A stretch of DNA of 64,000 nt from Symbiodinium natans (GCA_905221605.1 CAJNDS010002103.1:374581-438580), one strand, 5' to 3'; positions 9,535 to 19,748 are shown, numbered from the stretch's first letter. The notes: a model not told the origin generated them from the sequence alone. Program-made: numbers and translations.

Positions 9535-9624
9535 TTAGGGTTTAGGGTTTAGGGTTTAGGGTTTAGGGTTTAGGGTTTAGGGTTTAGGGTTTGGGGTTTA
9601 GGGTTTAGGGTTTAGGGTTTAGAC
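9535..9624 (+). repeat. TTTAGGG tract
   Basis: About 12 units. Right flank of the exon at 9453-9519. Confidence 0.95.
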
Positions 9625-9653
9625 TCTTTAGTTTGTATGTATTGTCGTATAAA

Positions 9654-9780
9654 CTACAAGGAGGGGGCCCCTAGTCATAAGTAGAGTTATAGGAGCCCTA
9701 AATTGGGTTATAAGGAGCCTATCTTAGGTTCTAAGTCCCTTAATTATAGTTAGTATAGTAAAGGGGCCCCTCCTTGTTAT
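9654..9780. repeat. Inverted repeat family I (ACAAGGAGGGGCCCC ends)
   Basis: Arms ACAAGGAGGGGGCCCC and GGGGCCCCTCCTTGT enclose TAATTTAGGTTATAAGG-like repeats. A second copy is at 54676-54811. The stretch 9800-11190 beyond it shows only degenerate telomeric units and partial hairpins; no exon is supported. Confidence 0.8.
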
Positions 9781-10959
9781 TCTGCTTTGTTAGATGATTA
9801 CGCATTTTGAATGACGATGTTATTACACATTGTTCTAAAGTCAAGAGGATCATCTTGCTGACCATGTTATTACATATATGTTGCTGTGTTGCTGGGAAAA
9901 TTGTCGGGTCATGTTACCATATGTACTTAGATTGCTGTACTGTTGTCTTATTGCATTCTGCAACAAACCGTATTACTTTACTAGCTCACTATAAAATTAG
10001 GTTAGTGTATTGTGATATTCCTATATCATATTGGGATGTGAATTTGCTAGTGTTGATGCTATACAATTTGCATTTATGTACCGATGAGGGTCCAAGTTTG
10101 AGGCTTAGAGCTTCTTGGGTTGCATGGTTGAGGATGAAGGGTTTCGGATTGACCCAAAGTGAGCGCACTAGCACTAGACCCGAAATTTCTGTCAGTAAGC
10201 AAACGTCCGTCAACCTCCAGGCAAGCAACAAACCCCCCTAAGCCCCAAGACCCGAAGAAACCTATATCTGGTGATGCTCTTGGGCTCTTGAAATCTAGCC
10301 GTGGTTCAGGGTGTAAGTAGGGGTTTGAAGCTTTCTTTGCTGCGGGACATGCAAAGTCTGCGTGTTTCGGTTAGCCTAGTACCCTGAATCCCAAATCCTG
10401 ATCTGGGCGTCAATGTTTCATTCGCATTTGTCCCCTAAAATCCACCACCCTAAGCCGGATGAGATTGCGCCGTGGACCCTCAACCCTTCGGAGGGCCTTG
10501 TGCCCCAACCTCCAATTCGGGATTTTTTCAGATAGGGGTGCCCCCTAAGGAATATACCCCAAAATACGATGACCCTTGGGTACCCGATTGAAAACCTAGA
10601 CCAAGGAGTAACCTCAAGGGCACCGTTTTTGGTTTAAAGGGGCTTATAGCGGAACCTAAACCCTAAAAAAAAGGGAATAAGGGCCTACTCTGGGCCCTAG
10701 ACTTAGGCAAGGCCTGGCAGGAGATTTACGGACATGATGTCTTGAGCCACTACCCGCAGCCAAGGCCGAGACCGGGACTCCTGACACCACCTCTCAAAAA
10801 GCCGTACTACGACACCCAACCTAACCCCACCTAACCCCACCTACCCACCCACACCCACCCACACCCTTAAATCCAAAAAGACAAAGCCTCTAGCGCAACA
10901 TAAGCTTCCAAACCTCCTCGACATTCCATGCCTTCCACATTCCGCATTGCACCCAAAAC

Positions 10960-11180
10960 CCAAAACCCAAAACCCAAAAGCCTAAATCCTAAATCCTAAA
11001 CCCTCAGCCCTAAATCCTGAATCCTAAACCCTAAACCCGAAATCCTAAACCCTAAACCCTAAACCCTAAATCCTAAATCCTAAACCCTAAACCCTAAACC
11101 CGAAATCCGAAATCCGAAATCCGAAATCGGAAATCCTAAACCCTAAATCCTAAACCCTAAACCCTAAATCCTAAACCCTA
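10960..11180 (-). repeat. Degenerate CCCTAAA/CCTAAAT tract
   Basis: Runs of CCTAAAC, CCTAAAT and CCGAAAT units, ending just left of the exon at 11199. Confidence 0.85.
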
Positions 11181-11198
11181 AAAAAAAACCGGCTCCAC

Positions 11199-11255
11199 CT
11201 CCTCCAGCTGCCGATAGGCAGAATTCAGGCGACGCTTGTCCTCGACAACTGCTGC
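11199..11255 (-). CDS. BTB-coil gene, coiled-coil exon
   Basis: Exactly 19 codons, AAVVEDKRRLNSAYRQLEE. Acceptor CGTGAG, GT donor (GAG/GTGGAGCC). In phase 0 with both neighbouring exons. Confidence 0.75.
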
Positions 11256-11354
11256 CTCACGGGGAGGCGAAAAAGGTGGGGGTTTAGGGTTTAGGGTTTA
11301 AGGTTTAGGGTTTAGGGTTTAGGGTTTAGGGTTTAGGGTCTAGGGTTAGGGATT

Positions 11355-11430
11355 GAGGTACCCTATGTCCCCCGAAATATACCCTTTGAGGGATTATATA
11401 GGGTACCTCATTCCCTCATTCCCTACTAAA
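11355..11430. repeat. Inverted repeat family F (AGGGAATGAGGTACCC arms)
   Basis: GAGGTACCCTAT... and ATAGGGTACCTCATTCCCTCATTCCC face each other. Other copies: 42485-42592 (possible whole intron) and a half copy at 60078-60120 cut by family B. Confidence 0.75.
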
Positions 11431-12403
11431 AAATGTGCGAAAGTTGGGGGGTCGAAGAGGTAGGTAGTTCTCTACTTGGTACATATGATAATAAAGGTTT
11501 AGGGTCCAGGGTTGGGGATTTAAGGTTTAGGGTTTCTTTTATAAGGGAACCTTGAACCAAAAAAAGGGCAAAGGGCGCCACCGGGCTAGCAAGTCTAAAT
11601 TGGGGTCCCGTTCGGGGGGTCCTTGTGTGCTAAGGTGCCGTAGGATATACGGACCCAAAAAGGGAAGCCTAATTAAGAGAACCACCCCACGTAAGAAGTT
11701 CAAGGCAGGGCTTCGGGTTTAGGGTTTTAGAGGTTTAGCGTCTTAGGGAGTACGGGGCTTTTTGGGGTTTAGGGTTTCAGGGTTTAGGGTTTTAGCGTTT
11801 AGGGGCTAAGGGGGTTTAGGGGCCGAGGGTTTAGGAATTTATGGCTTGAGGTTTTTGGATTTAGGTGGATCCTGGGCAGGTATAGCTGAGCAGAACAGAT
11901 TCAGCTACAACTTGTAACAACTTGATTTGGTGTACGCATGTAACCCGACACATACAGTTGGTAGCCCAGTAACCATATTATAGTAAGGGCACCCGTTTTG
12001 GGGCTTCTTACTTTATGAGGGAACCTTGAACCAAACAAAAAAGGGCAAAAGGGTACCACTGGGCTGCCAACCCTAAACCCTGAACCCTGAACCCTAAGCC
12101 CTAAACCCTAAGCCCTAAGCCCTAAACCCTAAACCCCATCACAAGCTCCGGATCTCCAGAAATATTTGCAGCCATCTGCAATCTAAATCAGATCTGCAAA
12201 ATGAAACAAAAAGCATTCTAAGGTTCTAGGGTTAGTTTAGGGGTTTATACGGTTAGCTTAGGGTTTTATGAGTTTTTGGTAGGGCTTCGGGCCACAAATC
12301 CCCCTTAACCCCCCCCCCCCCCCACCCACCCCCCAAAAAAAAACAAAAGAAAGAAACAAAAAACACATGAAAAAACCCTCAACCCTCAACCCTAACCCCA
12401 AAC

Positions 12404-12446
12404 CCAACCCCCCCCCCCCCCCCCCCCCCCCGCCCCATAAAAAAAA

Positions 12447-12479
<33 letters not shown>

Positions 12480-12480
12480 A
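12404..12480. repeat. Poly-C run and AT microsatellite
   Basis: A run of about 24 C with one G near the end, then A7 and an ATATAT tract with C interruptions. Translations of it (glycine-rich or isoleucine/tyrosine repeats) are not genes. Confidence 0.95.
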
Positions 12481-12531
12481 CAATACTAATGATAATAAAT
12501 GAATAACACCATGAAAAGCACCAGAACTGGC

Positions 12532-12601
12532 CTCCTGCTCCTCAAAGGCTGCCTTACTTCGCTGCTCCGAGTGCATGAGCTCGCGAAGGCGGTCTTCGTT
12601 C
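12532..12601 (-). CDS. BTB-coil gene, first coiled-coil exon after the BTB exon
   Basis: One base plus 23 codons: NEDRLRELMHSEQRSKAAFE then EQE. Acceptor AGCCGAG, GC donor (CAGGAG/GCCAGTTC). It joins the BTB exon in phase if that exon ends at the GT donor at 12905 (split codon AT/G), and the next exon in phase 0. Confidence 0.75.
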
Positions 12602-12905
12602 CTCGGCTGTTCGTGTTTCTAGGGGGTTTAGGGTTTAGGGGGTTAGGGTTTAGGGCGTGGGGTTTAGGGTTTAGGGGTTTAGGGCGTAGGGTTTAGGGTG
12701 AAGGGTTAGGGTTTAGGGTGCAGGGCGTGGGTTTTGGGTTTAGCGGGTTTAGTGGTTTGGGGTTGATGGGGAAGGGCTTCGTGTTTCTAGAGGTTCAGGA
12801 AGATTAGGGTGTAGGGCGTAGAGCTTAGGGTCTAGGGTTTAGTGGGCTTTGGGGTGTAGGATGTAGGGTTTGGTCGGTTTAGGCCTCCTACCCACATGAA
12901 TCAAC

Positions 12906-13278
12906 ATCTGAAACTCCGATGTGCTTGGAGCCGCCGCGGGCGGCGGCGGTGGCGAGAGCGCGGCAGCGATGGCATCCAATCCAAAGAAGACGGACTCTTC
13001 GTACACACCGCGGGCGGCGAGGCCGGGGTCGATGACGAGCGTGCCGTGCCTCAGAAAATTGAGAATCACGCCAAAGTAGCGGCCGTCCCGGTCGATGAGC
13101 ACCGCGCCTTCAGTGTCGCGGTGCAGCGAGAACTGCGAGCCAGGCGCAAACATCGTGGCGAGCACGGTTCCAGGCAACGATGTGAGAGTCGACCGCGTCG
13201 TCGAAAATCGCACTCCACATGCACTCCACCGACGTTGAGCGCCACCCATTCGTCGACGGGAGGCTTGGCAGCCGCCAT
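12906..13278 (-). CDS. BTB/T1 (KCTD-like, potassium-channel tetramerisation type) domain exon with a frame-breaking duplication
   Basis: Starting at the ATG at 13278 the protein begins MAAAKPPVDEWVALNVGGV, the typical start of a BTB/T1 fold. The rest of the domain is in another frame: STTRSTLTSLPGTVLATMF, then LIDRDGRYFGVILNFLRHG and VIDPGLAARGVYEESVFFGL. Known members of this family form tetramers or pentamers and serve as oligomerisation or Cullin-3 adaptor modules. The frame is broken by an 11-bp duplication: CACTCCAC at 13211-13218 and again at 13222-13229 with ATG between; without it the domain would be continuous. The exon then has a proline-rich tail and a GT donor at 12905 that joins the coiled-coil exon at 12532-12601 in phase. 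It may be the first exon of a separate gene, or an internal exon of the long coiled-coil gene. It may be a pseudogene or hold a polymorphic insertion footprint. Confidence 0.65.
13211..13229. repeat. 8-bp direct duplication with 3-bp spacer inside the BTB exon
   Basis: CACTCCAC-ATG-CACTCCAC. This has the form of a target-site duplication left after excision of a short element, and it shifts the BTB reading frame. Confidence 0.7.
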
Positions 13279-13594
13279 GAATACAGTCTTGGTGCAGAGA
13301 AGTAGCTGAGACCCTATAAACCCTAAGCCAACTCACCCCGTCGAGCCTTTTGGGCCATGAACCCGAAATCTGCAAAACAACACAGCCGAAATTTTCGTCG
13401 CTGGTCTGGGGCTCGGAGTTTTGACGGATTTGGGACACCCCAACACTCCAGACCTTCTACTGCTTCCCCCCTCAACCTTGAAGCCCTAAACCTAAACCCT
13501 AAACCCTAACCCTCAACCCTAAACCCTAAACCCTGAACCAGTAAGCCCGAAAGCCCGAAAGCCCTAAATCCCTAAATCCCTAAGTCCAAACGGC

Positions 13595-13617
13595 TGGTGG
13601 GAGGAGCGGCGTTCCGC
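13595..13617 (-). CDS. Candidate small coiled-coil exon, weak
   Basis: After acceptor TTGCCAG the sequence reads QAERRSSHQ; GC donor. Short, and phase not tested. Confidence 0.3.
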
Positions 13618-13689
13618 CTGGCAAGCCCGTTGGCCGCATTCCCACTTTTGTGCGGGCTTCTGGGTCTGAAGTTTATAGGCGTTATAAGG

Positions 13690-14050
13690 TTTAGGGTTTA
13701 GGGTTTAGGGTTTAGGGATTAATTAGGGTTTGGGGTTTAGGGTTAGGGTTGTGCGGGCTTCTGGGTCTGAAGTTTGTAGGCGTTATAGGGTTTACATGGG
13801 TTTACAGGGTGTATTACATGGACTATTATTACAGGGTTAGCAGGGTGTATTGCATGGTTTACAGGGTTCATTACAGGCTTTCCAAGTTTTACAGGCTTTA
13901 CAGGTTTTACAGGGATTACAGGCTGTTTACAGGGTTGATTTCAGGGTTTATTATATGGTTTATTGCAAGGTCTATACAAGGTTTACAGTCTGTACAGGGT
14001 TTACAGGGACTGCAGGGATTTAGAGTTTCGGGGTCCAGGCTATGAGCAGC
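13690..14050 (+). repeat. TTTAGGG tract and TTTACAGGG derivative repeats
   Basis: TTTAGGG units at 13690-13750 are followed by about 250 bp of GGTTTACAGGGTTTATT-like units, a diverged expansion of the heptamer. Its plus-strand translation (YRV-rich) is not a gene. Confidence 0.8.
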
Positions 14051-14344
14051 CCGCTTGCACCAGATGGCCGAAACCTAGGGGTTTGGGAGTTATCCTGAAC
14101 ATGCAATTTTGGAGTCCAGGAGGGCAAGGGACCTATATTCTACAATCCCTCAAAAGCCCTAGACACCCTAAACCCTGAACCCTAAACCCGAAAGCCCCCA
14201 TTTGCAGGGTTGATTCTGCGGTTTCCGGGGGCCTGACAGCCCATCCTGAAAATCAACCCGGGACTTGCGGCTTGCATACTTACATATGCAAACATGTGTG
14301 TATATATCTTTATGTGTATGACACAAGTCATCAATAATATGTAA

Positions 14345-14392
14345 ATGGGTATATATATATATATATGGGTGTATATATATATATACAAACTC
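14345..14392. repeat. AT microsatellite
   Basis: TATATA repeats with GGG interruptions. Confidence 0.95.
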
Positions 14393-14436
14393 ATTAGAGG
14401 TTTGAAGCGGGGCCGTTTTGAAACCGGGCCGTTTAC

Positions 14437-14495
14437 TAGAGGCGTCCAACGGCAGGTTCGATGACGCCGTGCGGCTAGCCATGCGCAAATCTCCG
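14437..14495 (-). CDS. Candidate coiled-coil exon, weak
   Basis: Acceptor GTTTGAG, donor TCTA/GTAAACGG. Reads GDLRMASRTASSNLPLDAS. A shorter version ending at a GC donor would fit the phase of the exon before it. Confidence 0.35.
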
Positions 14496-14748
14496 CTCAA
14501 ACCGCGGTTTCAGGGTTTAGGGTTTAAATTCAAACAGGAGTAGCATTCCCCTACGAAGTCCTGGAAACTGTAGGGGCCCTAACCCCTAACTGTTCGAAAT
14601 AGGTCGGTTTCGACAACACCCGGCAGCCTTAAACACAAAACAGCCCTACCAAGAGTAACCCGCCATTCCTAACAAAAGGAAATGGACCCAAGAGTTCAGA
14701 TTCCTGTCGCTTTTCAAGGGTAATAAGCTGCTCTAGGCAAACCCTGAC

Positions 14749-14796
14749 GCTGTCCTTGAGCTCCTGCTGGACCTCCTCCAAATTCTGTAGCCGCTC
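14749..14796 (-). CDS. Coiled-coil exon
   Basis: Exactly 16 codons, ERLQNLEEVQQELKDS. Acceptor CATCAG, GT donor (AGC/GTCAGGG). Phase 0 from the preceding exon. Confidence 0.75.
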
Positions 14797-14816
14797 CTGA
14801 TGCGCAATCTAGAGGG

Positions 14817-14955
14817 TTTAGGGTTCAGGGTTCAGTTTAGGGTTTAGGGTTTAGGGTTTAGGGTTTAGGGTTTAGGGTTTAGGGTTTAGGGTTTAGGGTT
14901 TAGGGTTTAGGGTTTAGGGTTTAGGGTTTAGGGTTTAGGGTTTAGGGTTTAGGGT
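14817..14955 (+). repeat. TTTAGGG tract
   Basis: About 18 units, to the right of the exon at 14749-14796. Confidence 0.95.
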
Positions 14956-15270
14956 GTACGAGCCATCAGCCCTTACTCAAGGAATACACCATTGGGATCC
15001 TAATGTGATTTAAGGTATCCTTCATGAAGGGGCATAGTGATAGGCGTGTATGATATTTGCCTACGCAAAGGAACCCGAAGAGAGCTTATGGTCCATGTCT
15101 TAATTGGAATATAGTTGAATTAGGGTACATACATGATCTTGTGGGTTTCATTCAGTCCTCAAGGTGTATAACCCTAAACCCTAAGCCCTAAACTTAAACC
15201 CTAAACCCTAAACCCTAAACCCTAAACCCTAAACCCTGAACCCTTCAAGTCCCCTTTTATGGAATCGCTC

Positions 15271-15300
15271 CTGCTCCAAGGCACGAGAAGCTTGCAGCTC
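15271..15300 (-). CDS. Coiled-coil exon
   Basis: Reads ELQASRALEQ after acceptor CGGGCAG. The end fits a GA donor in phase 0; it could extend a few codons (ERFHKRGLE). CCCTAAA tract on the left and TTTAGGG on the right. Confidence 0.6.
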
Positions 15301-15759
15301 CTGCCCGGCAGGAAGCGCTTGGAATTTCGCGGGTTTAGGGTTTAGGGTTTAGGGTTTAGGGTTTAGGGGGGCGCGTTGGAAAATCGGGGCAGGAGTAGTC
15401 GTCGTGTGACATTCGGTTTAGGGTTCAGGGTTCAGGGTTCAGGGTTTAGGGTGTTTTTCTACGTTGCAGACACTCTCTTCCCCACCCCGACCTTGAATCA
15501 GCAACAGAGTGACATGCCGGCGAAGAGCTTGAGAATGTACTGACCACACAAAAAGCACTGGTCGTATGCATGCGACTAGGCGACCTGCGCACCGATAAGC
15601 ACTGTCATGAAGCATCAGAAAGGTGGGCAGCTAAACGACTTGTGTATGCCAAGCTCGCCTCACAAGAAGTAGAAAGTAGCAGCAAGTAACCAGGAGCAGC
15701 AGGCAGATCCGAAGAACCGAAAGGTCAGTGCATACCGCCTAACCGGACATATGAGGGTT

Positions 15760-15862
15760 TACGAAAAAAGGGGACCCCTCAAATAGACCCCCAAAGAGTA
15801 GAATCTTTTGATAATAAGGACCCCAAAAAGGTACCCATATTTTCGGAAACCCCCATATGACG
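15760..15862. repeat. Inverted repeat family E (GGGTTTACGAAAATAGGGG ends)
   Basis: Arms GGGTTTACGAAAA.AGGGGACCCC and its complement (TTTTCGGAAACCC). Other copies: 20976-21090, 23030-23118, 27217-27300, 36538-36606, 49576-49680, 55384-55492. Several copies carry long G runs in the middle. Confidence 0.75.
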
Positions 15863-15864
15863 GC

Positions 15865-15903
15865 CTGCTGGTTGAGCTTCACTTCATCCAGCTCTTCTGT
15901 GAC
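15865..15903 (-). CDS. Coiled-coil exon
   Basis: Exactly 13 codons, VTEELDEVKLNQQ. Acceptor TTGCCAG, GC donor (CAG/GCCGTC). Phase 0 on both sides. Confidence 0.7.
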
Positions 15904-15942
15904 CTGGCAATAGCCGCCAAGCCGCCACTTTGTTGAGGGTTT

Positions 15943-16082
15943 AGGGCTTCTAGGGTTTAGGGTTTAGGGTTTAGGGTTTAGGGTTTAGGGTTTAGGGTTT
16001 AGGGTTTAGGGTTTAGGGTTTAGGGTTTAGGGTTCGGGTTTAGGGTTTAGGGTTTAGGGTTTCGGGTTTCGGGTTTAGGGTT
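15943..16082 (+). repeat. TTTAGGG tract
   Basis: About 18 units with a few TTCGGG variants at the end. Confidence 0.95.
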
Positions 16083-16211
16083 TTGGGGGAACTGAGGGCA
16101 GCATGCAGTAGAGTTTCAAGACTCCCGCTGTGGGGCTCAGGACGTAGGGCTAAGAGCTTGTTCCGGTGGAGTTTAGGTGGAACACAGGGTATAGCCTTGA
16201 AGGTTGAACAA

Positions 16212-16338
16212 TTCCAGGGTACTTGGAGGTGCATGGGTAGTTTTAAGTAGGATGATTATTATGGAACCTATGCTTCTAACCCCATTCAGGGTACTTATAA
16301 CCTTACTTATAGCTACCCATGAACCTCCAAGTAGATAA
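16212..16338. repeat. Inverted repeat family H (TACTTGGAGGTTCATGG ends)
   Basis: GTACTTGGAGGTGCATGGGTAG faces CTACCCATGAACCTCCAAGTA. Other copies at 31192-31328 and a related one at 48196-48330. Confidence 0.75.
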
Positions 16339-16508
16339 TAGATGCAACTCAGCGCATGTCATCCGCCTTTGGGAAGAGGACTCGGGTGAGGCAGTGCCCG
16401 TAGCCAAGACGAAGCGTCTGGACCCTAAATTTCAACCCTCATCCGCAAAACCCTACATTCTCTAAACCCTAAACCCTACAGTGTGGGCCAGGGCCCGTGG
16501 AATTGAAC

Positions 16509-16528
16509 CGCCTGTTCCTCCCGTGCTC
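16509..16528 (-). CDS. Coiled-coil exon, very short
   Basis: Two bases plus six codons (ARE EQA), between acceptor TTGCAG and a GT donor (GCG/GTTCAATT). It fits phase on both sides. An alternative later donor adds VQFH. Confidence 0.55.
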
Positions 16529-16675
16529 CTGCAAGCCGGAGCCCTAGCTAGAGTAGCCTGTATGCCCTTGAGAACCGCTAGCAAAGGGAGAAACATGCAC
16601 AACAAGTCTTAAGGTACTGTTTTCCCAGCTCTGAGAGCATATGTCTGGGGGTATGTAGGTTACTCTTGGCACCCT

Positions 16676-16770
16676 ACACCCTACACCCTACACCCTACAC
16701 CCTAAACCCTAAACCCTAAACCCTAAACCCTAAACCCTAAACCCTAAACCCTAAACCCTAACCCTAATGT
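16676..16770 (-). repeat. CCCTACA and CCCTAAA tract
   Basis: Five CCCTACA units followed by about nine CCCTAAA units, left flank of a hairpin-rich stretch (16780-17330) in which no exon is supported. Confidence 0.95.
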
Positions 16771-17233
16771 TGGACTGGTTTTAGTAGATGGGACCACTAT
16801 TATGCGATTTTCCGCTCGGCCTATACAGGACCCCCCATTGTTTAGGGGGGGTCACAATTATGCGATGTTGTCCCAGCTGGGGTTGAAGGGCGGGGGGCCG
16901 GGGAGCCAAAAACTAAAAACAAGTTTTGAATAAGAAACTCCGGATTTTTTGGTGTCCAGCCTTATTTAAATTCCTTGTAAAATTTCATTACGAAACAGGC
17001 CCCCAAACAATTTTCCAAGGGAGTAGCCCACGAGCTGCCCTGATTCGCTTTAGCAAGTTGTTTCGGTGGTCCGCATTAATGCGGAGCCCCGGCGACCGTG
17101 GAGCTACAAAGCCTGGAAAGCTTAGACCCTCAAGCTTCAAGGCTTCCCCTCAACCCTCGACCCCTAGCCGCCCTACCCCCAGCCCCCGTCCCAGCCCCGT
17201 CCCAGATTATTAAGGATCCCCGAAAACCCCAAA

Positions 17234-17236
<3 letters not shown>

Positions 17237-17264
<28 letters not shown>
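17237..17264 (+). repeat. Poly-G run of 28
   Basis: Uninterrupted G tract. Similar runs occur near 30866, 36579 and 55441, and poly-C near 58298 and 61809. Confidence 0.95.
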
Positions 17265-17333
17265 ACCCCTACGCACTAAAGCGAGTCCAACATTAAACCC
17301 TAAACCCTAAACCCAGGGGGGAAGCGGCCCTGC

Positions 17334-17373
17334 GGTCATGATCTTCGGTGGTCTCGTCCGCCAAGGCCGCATC
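17334..17373 (-). CDS. Coiled-coil exon
   Basis: Reads DAALADETTEDHD plus one base. Acceptor TCTTGAG, GC donor. In phase with the exons at 18199 and 16509. Confidence 0.7.
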
Positions 17374-17469
17374 CTCAAGATGAGGTCACTTCAGGGTATC
17401 CCGTAGCCCTGAAGATCCAAGTTTAGGGTTTAGGGTTTAGGGTTTAGGGTTTGGGGTGTGGGGTTTGGG

Positions 17470-17560
17470 TTTGGATCCGCGCACCTATATAGTATATGCT
17501 TGGACATTCAAGGGGTAGTACCTGTAGGGCACCAGTATGTACTATATAGGTACATGGGTC
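17470..17560. repeat. Inverted repeat family G (CCTATATAGTA arms)
   Basis: GCACCTATATAGTATATGCTTGG faces CCAGTATGTACTATATAGGTACATGG. Related copies near 47425-47492 and 58138-58285; the last has a TTTAGGG tract inside it. Confidence 0.65.
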
Positions 17561-17714
17561 CTTAGGGCAGGGGATCCCGAAGCTACTGTTTGCCTAGGAA
17601 CCACCCCAAAACATGTAAGATATATTCTTGCTGTTTAAGGGTGACATGGGGATTACTATCTTGATTTTAGGGTTCTTTGGCAAATAGTAGTAAGAGCCCC
17701 CACAGACAGAGGAA

Positions 17715-17834
17715 GAACAAACCAGATCTATATATATATATAGTATAGATAGACATATAATGTATATATGAATATTTATGTATGTATGTATGTATGTATG
17801 TATGTATGTATGTATAGATAAAGATAAATAAATA

Positions 17835-17866
<32 letters not shown>

Positions 17867-17875
17867 CATACATGA
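17715..17875. repeat. TATA and TATG microsatellites
   Basis: TATATA, then about nine TATG units, AATA units and TATATA again. Translations rich in Tyr/Ile are artefacts. 17880-18130 holds no supported gene. Confidence 0.95.
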
Positions 17876-18198
17876 GGGTTTAGAGGTTTGGCTTATTTAG
17901 GGTATATATGGACAGTTCTCTAAAGTGTGATAAATGTTATGCAGGTACATGGACCCTGGGAGGATAGTTTTACAGTAGGCTCGCAGTGCGGGGCCGGGCT
18001 TGTCAAAGCAGCATGCCATTATGAAAGGGGCGCCAAAAAGGGGGGGGGGAAGCCGCAGAAAGAAGTAGATGAGCTTTGGCATGCTATGACTGTCCGATGA
18101 TACTGATACACGGATAATGCAGATCGTCTCCCCTTAAACCCTAAACCCTAAACCCTAAACCCTCAACCCTCAACCCTAAACCCAACTGCTCAGTGGGC

Positions 18199-18240
18199 CT
18201 CCGTGGCGCACCGGAGGCGTTGCAGTGCGAAGCGCAGCTC
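18199..18240 (-). CDS. Coiled-coil exon
   Basis: Exactly 14 codons, ELRFALQRLRCATE. Acceptor TTGCCAG, GC donor (GAG/GCCCAC). Phase 0 into the next exon. Confidence 0.7.
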
Positions 18241-18284
18241 CTGGCAAAAGCACTTCCGTCTGCAGCTTGGAGGTTGAGAGGGGC

Positions 18285-18513
18285 CCAGAGACTCCAAAAC
18301 CCTTCAATTAAGGAATATACCTTAAATTATAATAGGGACCCTAGTATGATTTAAGGTATATTCCTTATTTCAGGAATATACCTTAAATTATCATAGGAAC
18401 CCTAGTATGATTTAAGGTATATTCCTTAATTAAGGAAAATACCTTAAATTATAATTGGAACCCTAGTATGATTTAAGGTACATTCCTTAATTAAGGTTTT
18501 GGAGTCTCTGGGG
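18285..18513. repeat. Tripled family C palindrome
   Basis: The outer CCCAGAGACTCCAAAACC arms enclose three tandem copies of the inner AAGGAATATACCTTAAATTAT hairpin instead of one. Confidence 0.85.
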
Positions 18514-18938
18514 GGTTCCTTCCTTCCTTTCGGACCAACGTTAGGGGATCCGACGTATGGGCCCTTAATTTGGGTTCCCTGTTATATAATTCTTATATAC
18601 ACTATACATGGAAATAAAAAACAATAGTAATAATCATTATTATAGTAATAAAGATAAGAGTAGTACTAATAATCATAATAAAAACTAAGGGCCCGAACTT
18701 CGGACTTCGGATCTCTTTAAACCCCTTTAAACAAGAGGGACCACACTAAGCGCCCGTGGTTCCAACCTTAAACAAATCAACCACCAACCATACCTTAGTA
18801 GGATTAATGTAGCAACGGGTCTCTGATCCCCATTTGAATCTGAAATCGGTTTTCAAGGTTAGAAGAACCCTTCCACCCGGTCAAAAATGGACAAGACCGC
18901 CGACTCCTGTACCTTAAAACCCTCTAACCTGACAACTT

Positions 18939-19039
18939 GGCATGTTGCCCGTTATACTAACAGTCCTTCATAAGGGATCACAGCACCCCTTACTATAATC
19001 CTTATTAAGGATTGTTAGTTTTAAGGGGCAACATCCCAA
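18939..19039. repeat. Inverted repeat family A copy
   Basis: TTGGCATGTTGCCCGTTATACT... faces ...TTTTAAGGGGCAACATCCCAA. Diverged arms but the same inner ACTAACAGTCCTT core. No exon is supported between 18514 and 19284. Confidence 0.75.
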
Positions 19040-19289
19040 CTCAAAGCCTCGCAAACCTAAACCGCGCCAGCCCAATTCCCTCCAAGCCTGTTCAACCTCA
19101 AACCGCACAAAACAATCTTATGTAGACCCATAACCTCACGAAAAAAAACCTAAACCCCAAACCCTAAACTCTTAAACCCCCAACCCTAAGCCCTAAACCT
19201 TAGAAACCCTCTACCCTACACCCTGAAACTTATAAACGCTACACGGCCTCGGAGGCAGCGAGCAGCAAGGCCTAAGAACCGGACTCAGC

Positions 19290-19321
19290 TGAGTGCTTTC
19301 GAGGCTGCGAGCATTCGGAGG
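19290..19321 (-). CDS. Coiled-coil exon
   Basis: One base, ten codons (LRMLAASKAL), one base. Acceptor CCTGAG, GC donor. The split first codon fits the two-base end of the preceding exon. Confidence 0.6.
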
Positions 19322-19748
19322 CTCAGGGTTTTTTTCCTACTACCCTGCTCTATGCTACCCCCCTAGCTTCCCCCCCCCCCGATAATTAAGGCTATTTAGG
19401 GGATAGTTAAGCTTAATTAAGGTTATTCAAGGGGGGAACCTAGGAGGGGCGGAACCCATAAGGTTTCGGGTTGAGCATTTAGGGAGTAGGAACTTCTAAA
19501 TTCTATTCGGGTTTGAGTCTCAGGGTTTAAGGCTAACGGTTGTTGAGGAAAATGAGTTAAGCTATTCTAATAAGGTTGTACCCTAAACTCCTAAACCCTA
19601 AACCCTCAACCCTAGATGAAAACTCTGATGTATTCCGTTGGGCAATAAATATACTACCAGTCCTACTAAAAGAACTATGGGTACATGGTTCCCAACCATG
19701 AATGAAGATCCAAAACCCGTAGGGCTTTGGGGATGTTGGGGTCTCAAC

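Noticed and set aside
12258-12464. Small ORFs made of glycine runs, NPKP, LGFRV, YKPYKP or YIYIYI motifs here and at about 40 other places
   Set aside because: They are translations of TTTAGGG/CCCTAAA tracts, homopolymers or TA microsatellites.
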